Assembly (NCBI RefSeq): GCF_028435365.1
Contig: NZ_JAGTJJ010000067.1
Span: 1-53,426, forward strand
Direction: 5' to 3'
Source: Polyangium jinanense
Lineage (GTDB): Bacteria > Myxococcota > Polyangia > Polyangiales > Polyangiaceae
Length of the DNA stretch: 53,426 bases
Of the stretch, positions 26,291 to 34,738 are shown in pieces. The notes beneath the pieces were generated by a model. It had not been told where the DNA came from, ran no database searches, and worked only from the letters and a program-made list of their open reading frames with translations. Numbering within the stretch: position 1 is the first letter of the stretch; every line of letters begins with the position of its first letter. Position numbers and translations under genes: made by a program.

Positions 26291-27733
26291 ATGACGACGA
26301 GGTCTCTCTTTTCATTCGGTGCGCTTTTGCTCGCCCTGGGCCTGTCCGCCGGCTGCGCGAGCGGGACGCTTCCCCAGCACGTGGGCGAGGTGAACGACAT
26401 TTTCGCGGCGCGAAACCGGCCCGATCTCGCCGTGTCCGTGCCCGGAGAGGACGAAGATTGGGAGAAAACCGCGGCGGAGGTGCCGAAGCTCCTCTCGAAG
26501 CCACTCGACGCCGACGGGGCCGTACGCATCGCGCTCGCGCAGAACCGCGAATTGCGCGCGGCCTTTTACGAGATCGGCATCGCCCGCGGTCGGTTCGTCC
26601 AGGCGGGCCTGCCGCCGAACCCCGAGATCGATCTCGGCGTCCGGCGCCCGAACGATCCGGCGCAGCCGCTCCAGCTCGACATCGGGATCGAATACAACCT
26701 CACCGGGCTCCTGATGCTCCCGCTGCGCAAGGGCGTCGCCGAGGCCGAGCTCGCGGCGGAGCGGCTGCGCGTCGCGGGGCAGGTGCTCGACATGGCCTAC
26801 GCCACGCGGACGGCGTTTTACGCGGTCCAGGCGCGGCAGCAGGAGCTCGACCTCCGCGTCCGCGCGCTGAAAGCGTTCCAGGCCGGCTTTTCCGCGGCCG
26901 AGGAGCTCCACCGGGTCGGCAATCTCCCCGAGATGGATCTCGCCACCCAAAGGGCCGCGGTGGAGTCGGCGCGCGTGGATGTCGCGGAGGCGGAAAACCG
27001 CCTGCTCGACGCACGCGAAAACCTGAACGTCGCGCTGGGTTTGTCCGGCGGACAGACGGACTGGACCGTCGAGGCAAAGCTCCCGGATCCGCCGGCCGAA
27101 GCACTCCCCACCGAGCGAATCGAGCAACGCGCCGTCGCGGCGAGCTTCGAGCTCCAGGAGCTCGAGGCGCGCATGCGTGTCGCCTCGAAACGCGCCGGGC
27201 TCGCGCAAACCGAGGGCACCCTCCCCCACATCTCCGGCGGGTTCCACGGCGAGCGGGATGAGCTTGCGTGGGAGATCGGCGGCCACGTCACGGTAGGTTT
27301 GCCCATCTTCGATCGCAACCAGGGCACGGTTTTGAGCGCTCGTTCCGAATTCGGCGCGCAGCGCGAGCGGTATCTGGCGACCGCCACGTCGCTCCGCGCG
27401 ACAACACGCTCCGCGCTGAATCGCGTCGAATCCGCGGGCCGACGCGCGCGCCATTACCGCGAGGCCGTCCTGCCGGCGCGCGAAAAGGCCCTCGCGGAGA
27501 CGCTGCTCCAGTACAACGCCATGCAGGTCAGCGTCTTTCAGGTCCTCGAGAGCCAGCGCCAGGTCACGCAGTCGGGCCTCACCTACGTCGAGACGCTGCT
27601 CGATTACTGGAATGCGCGCGCGGCCCTCGATCAAATCCTCGCCGGCCGCCACCGCGGCCTCGCGCTTGGCCCCGCCGGCGCGTCGCGAACGAACCTCCCC
27701 TCCGGAAGCGACAGCGCTGCCGCCGGACACTGA
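26291..27733 (+). CDS. TolC/CusC-like outer membrane efflux lipoprotein
   Basis: A 480-residue outer-membrane factor. It has a lipobox GLSAGC at about residue 21 and two similar halves rich in alpha-helix, each with the OEP pattern (ALAQNRELRAAFYEIGIARGR, and later ATSLRATTRSALNRVESAGR) and a beta segment between (GGHVTVGLPIFDRNQG). It would form the outer-membrane channel of a tripartite efflux system. No inner-membrane RND or ATPase pump lies in this operon, so its partner must be elsewhere. The ATG at 26291 is preferred over ATG 26279. It is followed 18 bp later by the multicopper oxidase. Confidence 0.9.
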   Translation: MTTRSLFSFGALLLALGLSAGCASGTLPQHVGEVNDIFAARNRPDLAVSVPGEDEDWEKTAAEVPKLLSKPLDADGAVRIALAQNRELRAAFYEIGIARGRFVQAGLPPNPEIDLGVRRPNDPAQPLQLDIGIEYNLTGLLMLPLRKGVAEAELAAERLRVAGQVLDMAYATRTAFYAVQARQQELDLRVRALKAFQAGFSAAEELHRVGNLPEMDLATQRAAVESARVDVAEAENRLLDARENLNVALGLSGGQTDWTVEAKLPDPPAEALPTERIEQRAVAASFELQELEARMRVASKRAGLAQTEGTLPHISGGFHGERDELAWEIGGHVTVGLPIFDRNQGTVLSARSEFGAQRERYLATATSLRATTRSALNRVESAGRRARHYREAVLPAREKALAETLLQYNAMQVSVFQVLESQRQVTQSGLTYVETLLDYWNARAALDQILAGRHRGLALGPAGASRTNLPSGSDSAAAGH

Positions 27734-27751
27734 TTGCAAGGAAGAAACACC

Positions 27752-29059
27752 ATGGATCGCCGCAAATTCGTCCAGTTCGGGGTCGCCGCCGGCAGCGCCT
27801 TGCTCGCCTCCCAAGCGTTTGGGCAGGACAAACCCGGCGCCGCGCCTCCGCGTCCCGCGCCGAAACGCGCCGTCTTCCCCGGCGGACAGGTCGCCGTCAC
27901 CACGCCGAACGGCGTGACGTTGCCCCTCAAGGAAAAGGACGGCGTGAAGATCGGCCACCTCGTCGCCATGCCCGTGAAGCACACGTTCGCGCCGGGGCTC
28001 GAGGGCGATTGCTGGGGCTACAACGGCCGGACGATCGGTCCCACGATCGAGGTCGTCGAGGGCGATCGGGTGCGGTTTTACGTGACGAACAAGCTGCCCG
28101 AGCCGACCACGGTGCACTGGCACGGCGTGATCCTGCCGAACGGGATGGACGGCGTGTCGGGCTTGAACCAGCGCCCCATCAAGCCCGGGGAGACGTTCGT
28201 CTACGAGTTCACGTTCCGGCACGCCGGGACGTACATGTATCACCCCCATTACGACGAGATGACCCAGATGGCGCTCGGGATGATGGGGATGATCGTGGTG
28301 CACCCGAAGCGGCCGAAAGGCCCGCCGGTCGATCGGGATTTCGTGCTCATGACGCACGAGTGGAAGATCACGCCGGGCTCGCGCCGGCCGGATCCCAACG
28401 AGATGAATGATTTCAACGTGCTCACGTTCAATTCGAAAGCCTTCCCCGGGACCGAGCCGCTGCTCGTGGGCCGCGGCGAGCGCGTGCGCATCCGGTTCGG
28501 CAATCTCTCGGCGATGGATCACCACCCGATCCATTTCCACGGCCTGACCTTCGAGACCACCTGGACCGACGGCGGCGAAATCCCGGCCGCCGCGCGTCAT
28601 CCAGAGACGACCGTGCTCGTGCCCGTCGGCAGCACGCGCGTCATCGAGTTCGTTCCCAACGAGCTCGGCGACTGGGCCTTCCATTGCCACATGACCCACC
28701 ACGTGATGAACCAGATGGGCCACGGGATGCCCGTCATGGTCGGGGCCGACGCGCGGAAGATCGACCCCAAGGTGCAGAGCCTTTTGCCCGGTTACATGAC
28801 GATGGGACAAACCGGCATGGGCGAAATGGCCGAGATGGGCATGCCCGTGCCGAAAAACTCGATCCCCATGGGCGGCGGGCCCGGTCCGTTCAGCTCGATC
28901 GACATGGGCGGCATGTTCACGATCCTGAAGGTCCGCGACAACCCCGAGACGGCCGATCCGAAAGGCTGGTACCAGCACCCCAAGGGCACCGTGGCCGATC
29001 GCGCGGAGGATGCGCAGTTGAAGGCGGATGGGATCGATCCGGATGTGAAGTTCGGCTGA
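27752..29059 (+). CDS. Tat-exported multicopper oxidase
   Basis: A 435-residue multicopper oxidase, probably oxidising Cu(I) to Cu(II) or serving as a laccase in the periplasm. The start MDRRKFVQFGVAAGS is a Tat signal (twin Arg). Copper ligands are visible in order: TVHWHGVILP, MYHPHYDEM, HHPIHFHGL and FHCHMTHHVMNQM (type 1 and trinuclear sites). Methionine-rich stretches MGQTGMGEMAEMGMP and PMGG near the C-terminus resemble the Met-rich region of CueO/CopA, where extra Cu(I) binds. The ATG follows AAGGAAG. Third gene of the operon. Confidence 0.94.
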   Translation: MDRRKFVQFGVAAGSALLASQAFGQDKPGAAPPRPAPKRAVFPGGQVAVTTPNGVTLPLKEKDGVKIGHLVAMPVKHTFAPGLEGDCWGYNGRTIGPTIEVVEGDRVRFYVTNKLPEPTTVHWHGVILPNGMDGVSGLNQRPIKPGETFVYEFTFRHAGTYMYHPHYDEMTQMALGMMGMIVVHPKRPKGPPVDRDFVLMTHEWKITPGSRRPDPNEMNDFNVLTFNSKAFPGTEPLLVGRGERVRIRFGNLSAMDHHPIHFHGLTFETTWTDGGEIPAAARHPETTVLVPVGSTRVIEFVPNELGDWAFHCHMTHHVMNQMGHGMPVMVGADARKIDPKVQSLLPGYMTMGQTGMGEMAEMGMPVPKNSIPMGGGPGPFSSIDMGGMFTILKVRDNPETADPKGWYQHPKGTVADRAEDAQLKADGIDPDVKFG

Positions 29060-29137
29060 CCGCGCGAAGCCGCGCCCCCTTGCCGCTCCCGTCCCCTCGC
29101 GTGCGCCTCCCGCCGTCCGCGCTACGCTCGCCCCGCG

Positions 29138-31486
29138 ATGATTGGCTCTGCGGTCACGGCCGTGCTCGGCCCGACGAACACCGGCAAGACGCACCGGGCC
29201 GTCGAGCGCATGCTGGAGCACGAGTCCGGGATGATCGGGCTGCCGCTCCGGCTGCTCGCGCGCGAGGTCTACGACCGCATCACGGCGCGCCTCGGGGAGG
29301 AGCGCGTCGCGCTCGTGACGGGCGAGGAAAAACGCATCCCGCGCCGGCCGCAATACTGGGTCTGCACGGTCGAGGCGATGCCGCGGAACCTCGAGGTCGA
29401 GTTCGTCGCGGTCGACGAGATCCAGCTCGCCTCGCATCCGCAGCGCGGGCACGTGTTCACCGAACGCCTGCTCGATGCCCGCGGCACGAAGGAGACCTGG
29501 TTCATGGGGGCCGCGTCGATGCAGCCGATCATCGCCGAGCTCCTGCCCGCGGCGCGGATCCAATCGTTCCCGCGCCTCAGCCGGCTCGCCTTCGCCGGGG
29601 CCGAGAAGCTCGCGCGGCTGCCGCAAAGGAGCGCGATCGTCGCGTTTTCCATGCAGGAGGTCTACGAGGTCGCCGAGCGGCTGCGGGCCACGCGCGGGGG
29701 CGCGGCCGTGGTGCTCGGGGCGCTCTCGCCGCGCACGCGCAATGCGCAGGTCGCGATGTTCCAGTCGGGCGAGGTCGAGTACATCGTCGCGACCGACGCC
29801 ATCGGGATGGGGCTGAACCTCGACGTGAAACACGTGGCGTTCGCGGCGCTGCGCAAGTTCGACGGCCGCGACGTGCGCGACCTCGAAGCCGCGGAGATCG
29901 GGCAGATCGCCGGGCGCGCCGGGCGCTACACGAGTGATGGATCGTTCGGCACGCTCGCGCCGCTGACGCTGCCGCAGGGCCTCGCGAACGCCGTGGAGGC
30001 GCACAGGTTCCCTGCGGTGCGGCGGCTCGTCTGGCGAAACGCGGATCTCGACACGGGCTCGATCGATGGCCTGCTCGCCTCGCTCAAGCGCTCGCCGGGG
30101 CGACGCTCGCTCGTGCTGCAGGAGAGCGCCGAGGACGCGGCGGCGCTCGCGCGGCTGGCCCAGGATCCAGCGATCCGGGCGCGGGCGCAGGGCCCTGAGG
30201 CAGTGGAGCTGCTCTGGGAGGTTTGTCGGATCCCCGATTATCGCAAGCTGCTCTTCGAATCCCACGTCGCGCTGCTCGCCGAGATTTTCGCCCACCTCGC
30301 GGGGCCACGGGCGTGGATCGACGAGACGTGGATGGATGAGCGCGTGCGGGAGATCGATGATCCGGCCGGGGACATCGATACGCTCATCGCGCGGATCTCG
30401 GCGATCCGGACGTGGACGTACGTGTCGCATCAAGGCCGCTGGGTGAAGGATCCGGCGGCGTGGCAGGAGCGAACCGCGGCGATCGAGGATCGGCTGAGCG
30501 ACGCGCTGCACGAGCGGCTGGTGCAGCGGTTCGTCGAGAAAAGCGGCGGCGGGAACAAGGCGCGAGCGGTACAGAGCCCCACGCGAAAAGCGGCGCCCAC
30601 GCGGGCAGAGCTGCGGGCGATGGACAAGGCGAATCCGTTCGGCAAGCTCGCGGCGCTCAAAGCGCCGCAGGCGCGCGAGGCGGGCGGGGCTTCGACCGAT
30701 GAGGCGCGCTGGGTGGAGTCCGTCGTCGCGGCGCGGCATGCGGCGATCGCGGTGGATGAATCGGGGCGGGTCACGTTCGAGGATGGGCGCGAGCTCGGGC
30801 GGCTCGTGCGGGGATCGAGCTTGCTCCTGCCGGACGTGAAGCTCGCGGCGTTGCCGGAGCTCGGCGCGGGGGCGCGGGCGCGGATCACGCGGCGGCTCGT
30901 GGCGTTCGCGCGCGACCTCGTGGAGGAGCTCTGCGCGCCCTTGCGAGCGCACGCGCCGCGCGGGCTCGGGGCCGCGGCGCGCGGGATCCTTTATCAGCTC
31001 GAACAGGGGCTCGGGACGGCGAGGGCCGAGGATGCGGCCGCGCAGATCGCCGAACTCGCGCTGGAAGACCGGGACAAACTCGCCGCGGCGGGCATCGTGG
31101 TGGGCGCGCGGGTGCTCTACGTGCCGGCGATGCTCAAGGGGCCAGCCCTGTCGCGGCGGAGCGCGCTCGTCTGCGCGTTCGCGGGGGCGAAGGCGCCGCG
31201 GGCGCCGGGGCCGAGCGTGGTGTCGATGCCGATCACGCGGCTCGCGGAGATGTCGCTCCACACGGCCGTGGGATATCCGGTCTTCGGGCCTCGCGCGGTG
31301 CGCGCGGACGTGGTCGAGAAAGTATTCGCGGCGATCGAGGCGGACGGGGGCCTGCCTCCGGCGGGAAAGCTCGCGGGATGGCTCGGGTGTCCGGCGAAAG
31401 AAGCGGCGAAGGTCGGCGCGGCGATCCTGGGCGAGGCGCGCGGTGAGGCGGAATCCCCGGAGCCCGACCGCGCCGCGAAAGCGTAA
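29138..31486 (+). CDS. SUV3-like DExH-box RNA helicase
   Basis: A 782-residue helicase resembling the SUV3 family known from mitochondria and some alphaproteobacteria. Walker A is GPTNTGKT at residues 11-18; DEIQ (motif II) is at 93-96; the C-terminal helicase domain has ATDAIGMGLNL and QIAGRAGRYT. The C-terminal half (about 390-782) matches the SUV3 C-terminal helical region in layout, then a Lys/Ala-rich tail ending AAKA. Expected role: ATP-driven unwinding of RNA or RNA-DNA hybrids in mRNA decay. It follows the copper operon by 78 bp and is probably unrelated to it. Confidence 0.82.
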   Translation: MIGSAVTAVLGPTNTGKTHRAVERMLEHESGMIGLPLRLLAREVYDRITARLGEERVALVTGEEKRIPRRPQYWVCTVEAMPRNLEVEFVAVDEIQLASHPQRGHVFTERLLDARGTKETWFMGAASMQPIIAELLPAARIQSFPRLSRLAFAGAEKLARLPQRSAIVAFSMQEVYEVAERLRATRGGAAVVLGALSPRTRNAQVAMFQSGEVEYIVATDAIGMGLNLDVKHVAFAALRKFDGRDVRDLEAAEIGQIAGRAGRYTSDGSFGTLAPLTLPQGLANAVEAHRFPAVRRLVWRNADLDTGSIDGLLASLKRSPGRRSLVLQESAEDAAALARLAQDPAIRARAQGPEAVELLWEVCRIPDYRKLLFESHVALLAEIFAHLAGPRAWIDETWMDERVREIDDPAGDIDTLIARISAIRTWTYVSHQGRWVKDPAAWQERTAAIEDRLSDALHERLVQRFVEKSGGGNKARAVQSPTRKAAPTRAELRAMDKANPFGKLAALKAPQAREAGGASTDEARWVESVVAARHAAIAVDESGRVTFEDGRELGRLVRGSSLLLPDVKLAALPELGAGARARITRRLVAFARDLVEELCAPLRAHAPRGLGAAARGILYQLEQGLGTARAEDAAAQIAELALEDRDKLAAAGIVVGARVLYVPAMLKGPALSRRSALVCAFAGAKAPRAPGPSVVSMPITRLAEMSLHTAVGYPVFGPRAVRADVVEKVFAAIEADGGLPPAGKLAGWLGCPAKEAAKVGAAILGEARGEAESPEPDRAAKA

Positions 31487-31524
31487 GATTTGCTCGAAAA
31501 CGTGCGTTGGATCCGCGAGCCGCC

Positions 31525-31553
31525 TTGTGGCGCGGGGCGCCGGCATTTATAGT
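31525..31553 (+). promoter_or_regulatory. Sigma-70-like promoter for the beta-helix lipoproteins
   Basis: TTGTGG at 31525-31530 and TATAGT at 31548-31553 are separated by 17 bp, 39 bp before the first ATG. A short T-run follows and GCGGAGG at 31577-31583 is the likely ribosome site. Confidence 0.5.
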
Positions 31554-31591
31554 CAGGTGCCTACTTTTTTTCCTTAGCGGAGGTCCGTCTC

Positions 31592-33208
31592 ATGCGTGAC
31601 GCGTGGATGCGTGCGGGTTTGCTTTTGTGTGGCGTCGTGGGGATGACTGCGGGCTGTTTCCAGGTCCCGGCGGACGCGAGCGCGCCCGACAGGAACGAGT
31701 CCAGCGGCACCGGGGGCACGGGCGGCAGCGGCGGCGGGGGCGGCGATGGAACCTTCAGCTCCGGCGGCGCAGGCGGCTCGATGAGCGGCGGCGGCGACGA
31801 CGACTGCGCGATCGGGCAATACCCCACGGTCGGCGAGATCCCCGCGGGCGCCACGGTGCGGTACGTGTCGTCGATCTGCACCGCGAAGCCCGGAGAGGGT
31901 GACGGCACGCGGGACAAACCCTTCGCGAGCCTGCAGGAGGCGGTGAAGGGCAGCGCGCCGGGTGACTACCTCGTGCTGATGAACAAGTCGATCTTCCCCG
32001 AAAACGTGGTGATCGACAAGCCGCTGACCATCCTCGGCACCGATCCCGAGACGCCCGCCGAGGAGGCCTCGATCATCGTGCAGGCGCCCGCCCCGAACGC
32101 GATCATCGTGCAATCGAAAGACGTCACGCTGCGCGGGCTCATCGTGCAGAACCCCCAGGGCGCCGGGATCTGGGTGCAAGGCGGCGCCGCGACGATCGAC
32201 GCGTCGAAGGTGACGAAGGCCGAGAAGAGCGGCGGAACCGAGCTCGAGCGGGGGAACGGGATCCTCGCGACCGACGACGCGAGCATCATCGTGCAGCGCA
32301 CGATCATCGTGCAATCGGACAACACGGGCGTGCTCATGCAGGGCTCGCGCGGCACGATCACGGGCAGCACGATCTCGGAGAACAAGGGCGTCGCCGGGAT
32401 CTGGGTGCAGCGTTCGAGCGGGTTCGTGACGCTCTCGGGCAACATGATCGCGGCGAACGCGGGGACCGGCGTCTCGGTGCTGAGCTCGCGGGCGATCATC
32501 GTGCAGAACACGATCGGAGAGACCGCCGTCGGCGGAAACGGCGACGACCGCGCCGACGGGATCGTCGTGGCCGAGCATTTCGTGAATGGCGTGTCGGAGG
32601 GCTTCGCCGAGGCTTCGCTGCAAGGCAACGAGATCAGTGGCAATGCGCGGCTCGGCGTCCTGTTCTCGGGCGACGCGCGGGGCATCATCGTGCAGAACAC
32701 CGTGAAGGGCAACGGCGCCGCGGACACGGCGAAGCGCGGCGCGGGCATCTGGGTGCAATCGGGCGCCGGCGCGCTCGCGCCGATCACGATCGAGCAGAAC
32801 GTCGCCTCGGGCAATGGCTTCGCGAACATCGGCGTGGGCGGCAATTCTCGGGCGATCATCGTGCAGAACCCGTCGATCGGGAGCGCCATCGCAAAACCGT
32901 GGACGGCGAACGGCGTGACGGCGAACGCGGGCGAGGGCATCGTGGTGTTCGGCGGCGGTCACGCGTCGATCAAGAACAACGTGCTCGCGGCGAACGGGCG
33001 TTCGGCCGTTTTGCTAGAGGGCTCGGCGAGCGGCACGACGGTCCAGGGGAACACCATTTCGGGCAGTGAATACGCGATCATCGTGCAAAACACGCCCGAG
33101 ATGCCCTTCCTCGAAATGAATACCCTCCTCGACAACGGGAAGATCGACATCGTCGCGGCCGGACAGGCCGGTCACCCCGTGCCCCACGAAACCTTCGATA
33201 CGCCGTGA
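31592..33208 (+). CDS. Beta-helix lipoprotein with IIVQN repeats (first of pair)
   Basis: A 538-residue lipoprotein. The signal ends MTAGC; a Gly/Ser linker (SSGTGGTGGSGGGGGDGT) follows. Then comes a DUF1565/pectin-lyase-like start (VRYVSS, KPFASLQEAV, PLTILGTDPE) and a right-handed beta-helix to the C-terminus. The tetrapeptide IIVQ occurs 8 times, plus LIVQN once, and GIWVQ three times. Nearly all are encoded by the same 11 bases, ATCATCGTGCA. Identical turns this regular are unusual for a beta-helix. It probably forms a surface rod or adhesin. The paralogue at 33223 follows after 14 bp. Confidence 0.88.
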   Translation: MRDAWMRAGLLLCGVVGMTAGCFQVPADASAPDRNESSGTGGTGGSGGGGGDGTFSSGGAGGSMSGGGDDDCAIGQYPTVGEIPAGATVRYVSSICTAKPGEGDGTRDKPFASLQEAVKGSAPGDYLVLMNKSIFPENVVIDKPLTILGTDPETPAEEASIIVQAPAPNAIIVQSKDVTLRGLIVQNPQGAGIWVQGGAATIDASKVTKAEKSGGTELERGNGILATDDASIIVQRTIIVQSDNTGVLMQGSRGTITGSTISENKGVAGIWVQRSSGFVTLSGNMIAANAGTGVSVLSSRAIIVQNTIGETAVGGNGDDRADGIVVAEHFVNGVSEGFAEASLQGNEISGNARLGVLFSGDARGIIVQNTVKGNGAADTAKRGAGIWVQSGAGALAPITIEQNVASGNGFANIGVGGNSRAIIVQNPSIGSAIAKPWTANGVTANAGEGIVVFGGGHASIKNNVLAANGRSAVLLEGSASGTTVQGNTISGSEYAIIVQNTPEMPFLEMNTLLDNGKIDIVAAGQAGHPVPHETFDTP

Positions 33209-33222
33209 AAGGAAGGACGACC

Positions 33223-34689
33223 ATGACGAACCGATTGCATTTCGTACGTCTGGCTGCACTGCTCGCCGCGCTGCCGATCGGGGGCTGCGGGGCTGACAAT
33301 TCGCTGGCGACGCCCGCCTGCGGCACGTACGCCGACGCGCCCAAGAACGCGAGCAGCGTGGTGTACGTGTCCGCGACCTGCGGCGCGCGGGACGGAGACG
33401 GCTCGGAGGAGCGGCCATTCGCGAGCATTCAGCAGGGGATTGACGCGTCGGCCCAAGGCGGCGCGGTGCTCGTCGACGCCGGGACGTATGCCGAGAACCT
33501 GAGCATCACGAAGACCGTGGAGGTGCTCGGCGCGAACACGCGCGGCGAGCCGGAGAATGCGAGCATCATCGTGCAAGCGCCCTCGCCGTACGCGATCACG
33601 GTGGAGGGCTCGACCGTGGTCCTGCGCGGGATCATCGTGCAAAAGCCCCAGGGCGCCGGGATCTGGGTGCAGAAGAACGGCAACGCAGTGCTCCAGGACT
33701 CACGAATCGAGGGCACGGTCGCGGTGAACGAGGACGGCCACGGCGTGATGGCCACGGACAGCGGCAGCATCATCGTAGAGCGGTCGATCATCGTGCAATC
33801 CGAGGGCGCGGGCGTGTACGCCAACGCTGCCGCGGCGGCGAAGGTCGAGCGCAGCATCATCGTGCAAAACGGCGGCTTCGCGGGGATCTGGGTGCAGAGC
33901 ACGCTCGGCGAGGTTTCGCTCGTGGGGAACGAGATTACCGAGAATGCCGAGGGCGGCATCACGATCCTCGGCACGCGCGCGATCATCGTGCAGAACCAGG
34001 TGAAGAACACGAAGAGCCGCATGTCCGGAGAGCTGGCGGACGGCATCCGGGTGATCGGCGACAGCTTGGTCGGCGAGGCCTACGTGGAGATCGGCGGCGA
34101 GAAGCCCGAGAGCAAGAACGTGATCGAGGGCAACGACCGCGTCGGGATTCTCTTCTCGGGCGAGAAGGCGCGCGGGATCATCGTGCAAAACGAGGTGGTC
34201 GCCAACGCCGACGACACCAAGCGCGGCGCCGGGATCTGGGTGCAATCGAGCGCCGGCACCGCCCCGAACGAGGACCAGAGCGTGGGCATTCGAATCGCGC
34301 AGAACCGCGTCGAGGGGAACCATTACGTCGGGATCGGCGTGACCAACAATGCCCGGGCGATCATCGTGCAGAATCCCAGCATCAGCGGGACGATCGCAGG
34401 GGAAATCATGGCGAACGGGATTCCCACGAAGATCGGCGACGGGCTCGGCGTGTACGCGGGCGCAAGCGCGCACGTCGACAAGAACACGATCAGCTCGAAC
34501 GCGCGCGTGGGCGCATTGTTCTTCGGGGCGGCGAATATGTGCGTCATGACGAACAACACGTTCGAGAAGAACAACGAGGGGTCGATCATCGTCCAGAACA
34601 CGGACGGTCTCGCCCTCGATACGAACGAGACCGACGTCCCGCCGGTCGCGCCCGCCTTCCCGGTCGGCGTCGACACGTCCGATCTGTGA
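33223..34689 (+). CDS. Beta-helix lipoprotein with IIVQN repeats (second of pair)
   Basis: A 488-residue lipoprotein, with lipobox IGGC after MTNRLHFVRLAALLAALP. A DUF1565-like N-terminus (VVYVSATC, RPFASIQQGI, VEVLGANT) is followed by a parallel beta-helix. IIVQ occurs 8 times, IIVE once and GIWVQ three times, with positions corresponding to the upstream paralogue (for example KRGAGIWVQSSAG against KRGAGIWVQSGAG). The two genes are a tandem duplication that has since diverged in the variable faces while keeping the IIVQN rungs. The start is the ATG after AAGGAAGG. A GC-rich hairpin at 34699-34728 ends the operon. Confidence 0.88.
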   Translation: MTNRLHFVRLAALLAALPIGGCGADNSLATPACGTYADAPKNASSVVYVSATCGARDGDGSEERPFASIQQGIDASAQGGAVLVDAGTYAENLSITKTVEVLGANTRGEPENASIIVQAPSPYAITVEGSTVVLRGIIVQKPQGAGIWVQKNGNAVLQDSRIEGTVAVNEDGHGVMATDSGSIIVERSIIVQSEGAGVYANAAAAAKVERSIIVQNGGFAGIWVQSTLGEVSLVGNEITENAEGGITILGTRAIIVQNQVKNTKSRMSGELADGIRVIGDSLVGEAYVEIGGEKPESKNVIEGNDRVGILFSGEKARGIIVQNEVVANADDTKRGAGIWVQSSAGTAPNEDQSVGIRIAQNRVEGNHYVGIGVTNNARAIIVQNPSISGTIAGEIMANGIPTKIGDGLGVYAGASAHVDKNTISSNARVGALFFGAANMCVMTNNTFEKNNEGSIIVQNTDGLALDTNETDVPPVAPAFPVGVDTSDL

Positions 34690-34698
34690 TCCCACCCC

Positions 34699-34728
34699 GG
34701 CGGGCGCCGCCCTCGGCGCGCGCCCGCC
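34699..34728. terminator. Convergent GC-rich hairpin
   Basis: GGCGGGCGC pairs with GCGCCCGCC across a 12-base loop, between the end of the second beta-helix gene and the end of the convergent giant kinase. No T-run, so rho-independent termination is only likely. Confidence 0.45.
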
Positions 34729-34738
34729 TCCCCTTCTC

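Noticed and set aside
26312..31546. Very long minus-strand open frame spanning the copper operon and the helicase
   Set aside because: It is antisense to three well-supported genes and its translation is Arg/Pro/His-rich with no domain; high GC keeps such shadow frames open.
32000..34660. Recurring ATCATCGTGCA word considered as an intergenic direct-repeat array
   Set aside because: It lies in frame inside two lipoprotein genes and encodes the IIVQ rung each time.
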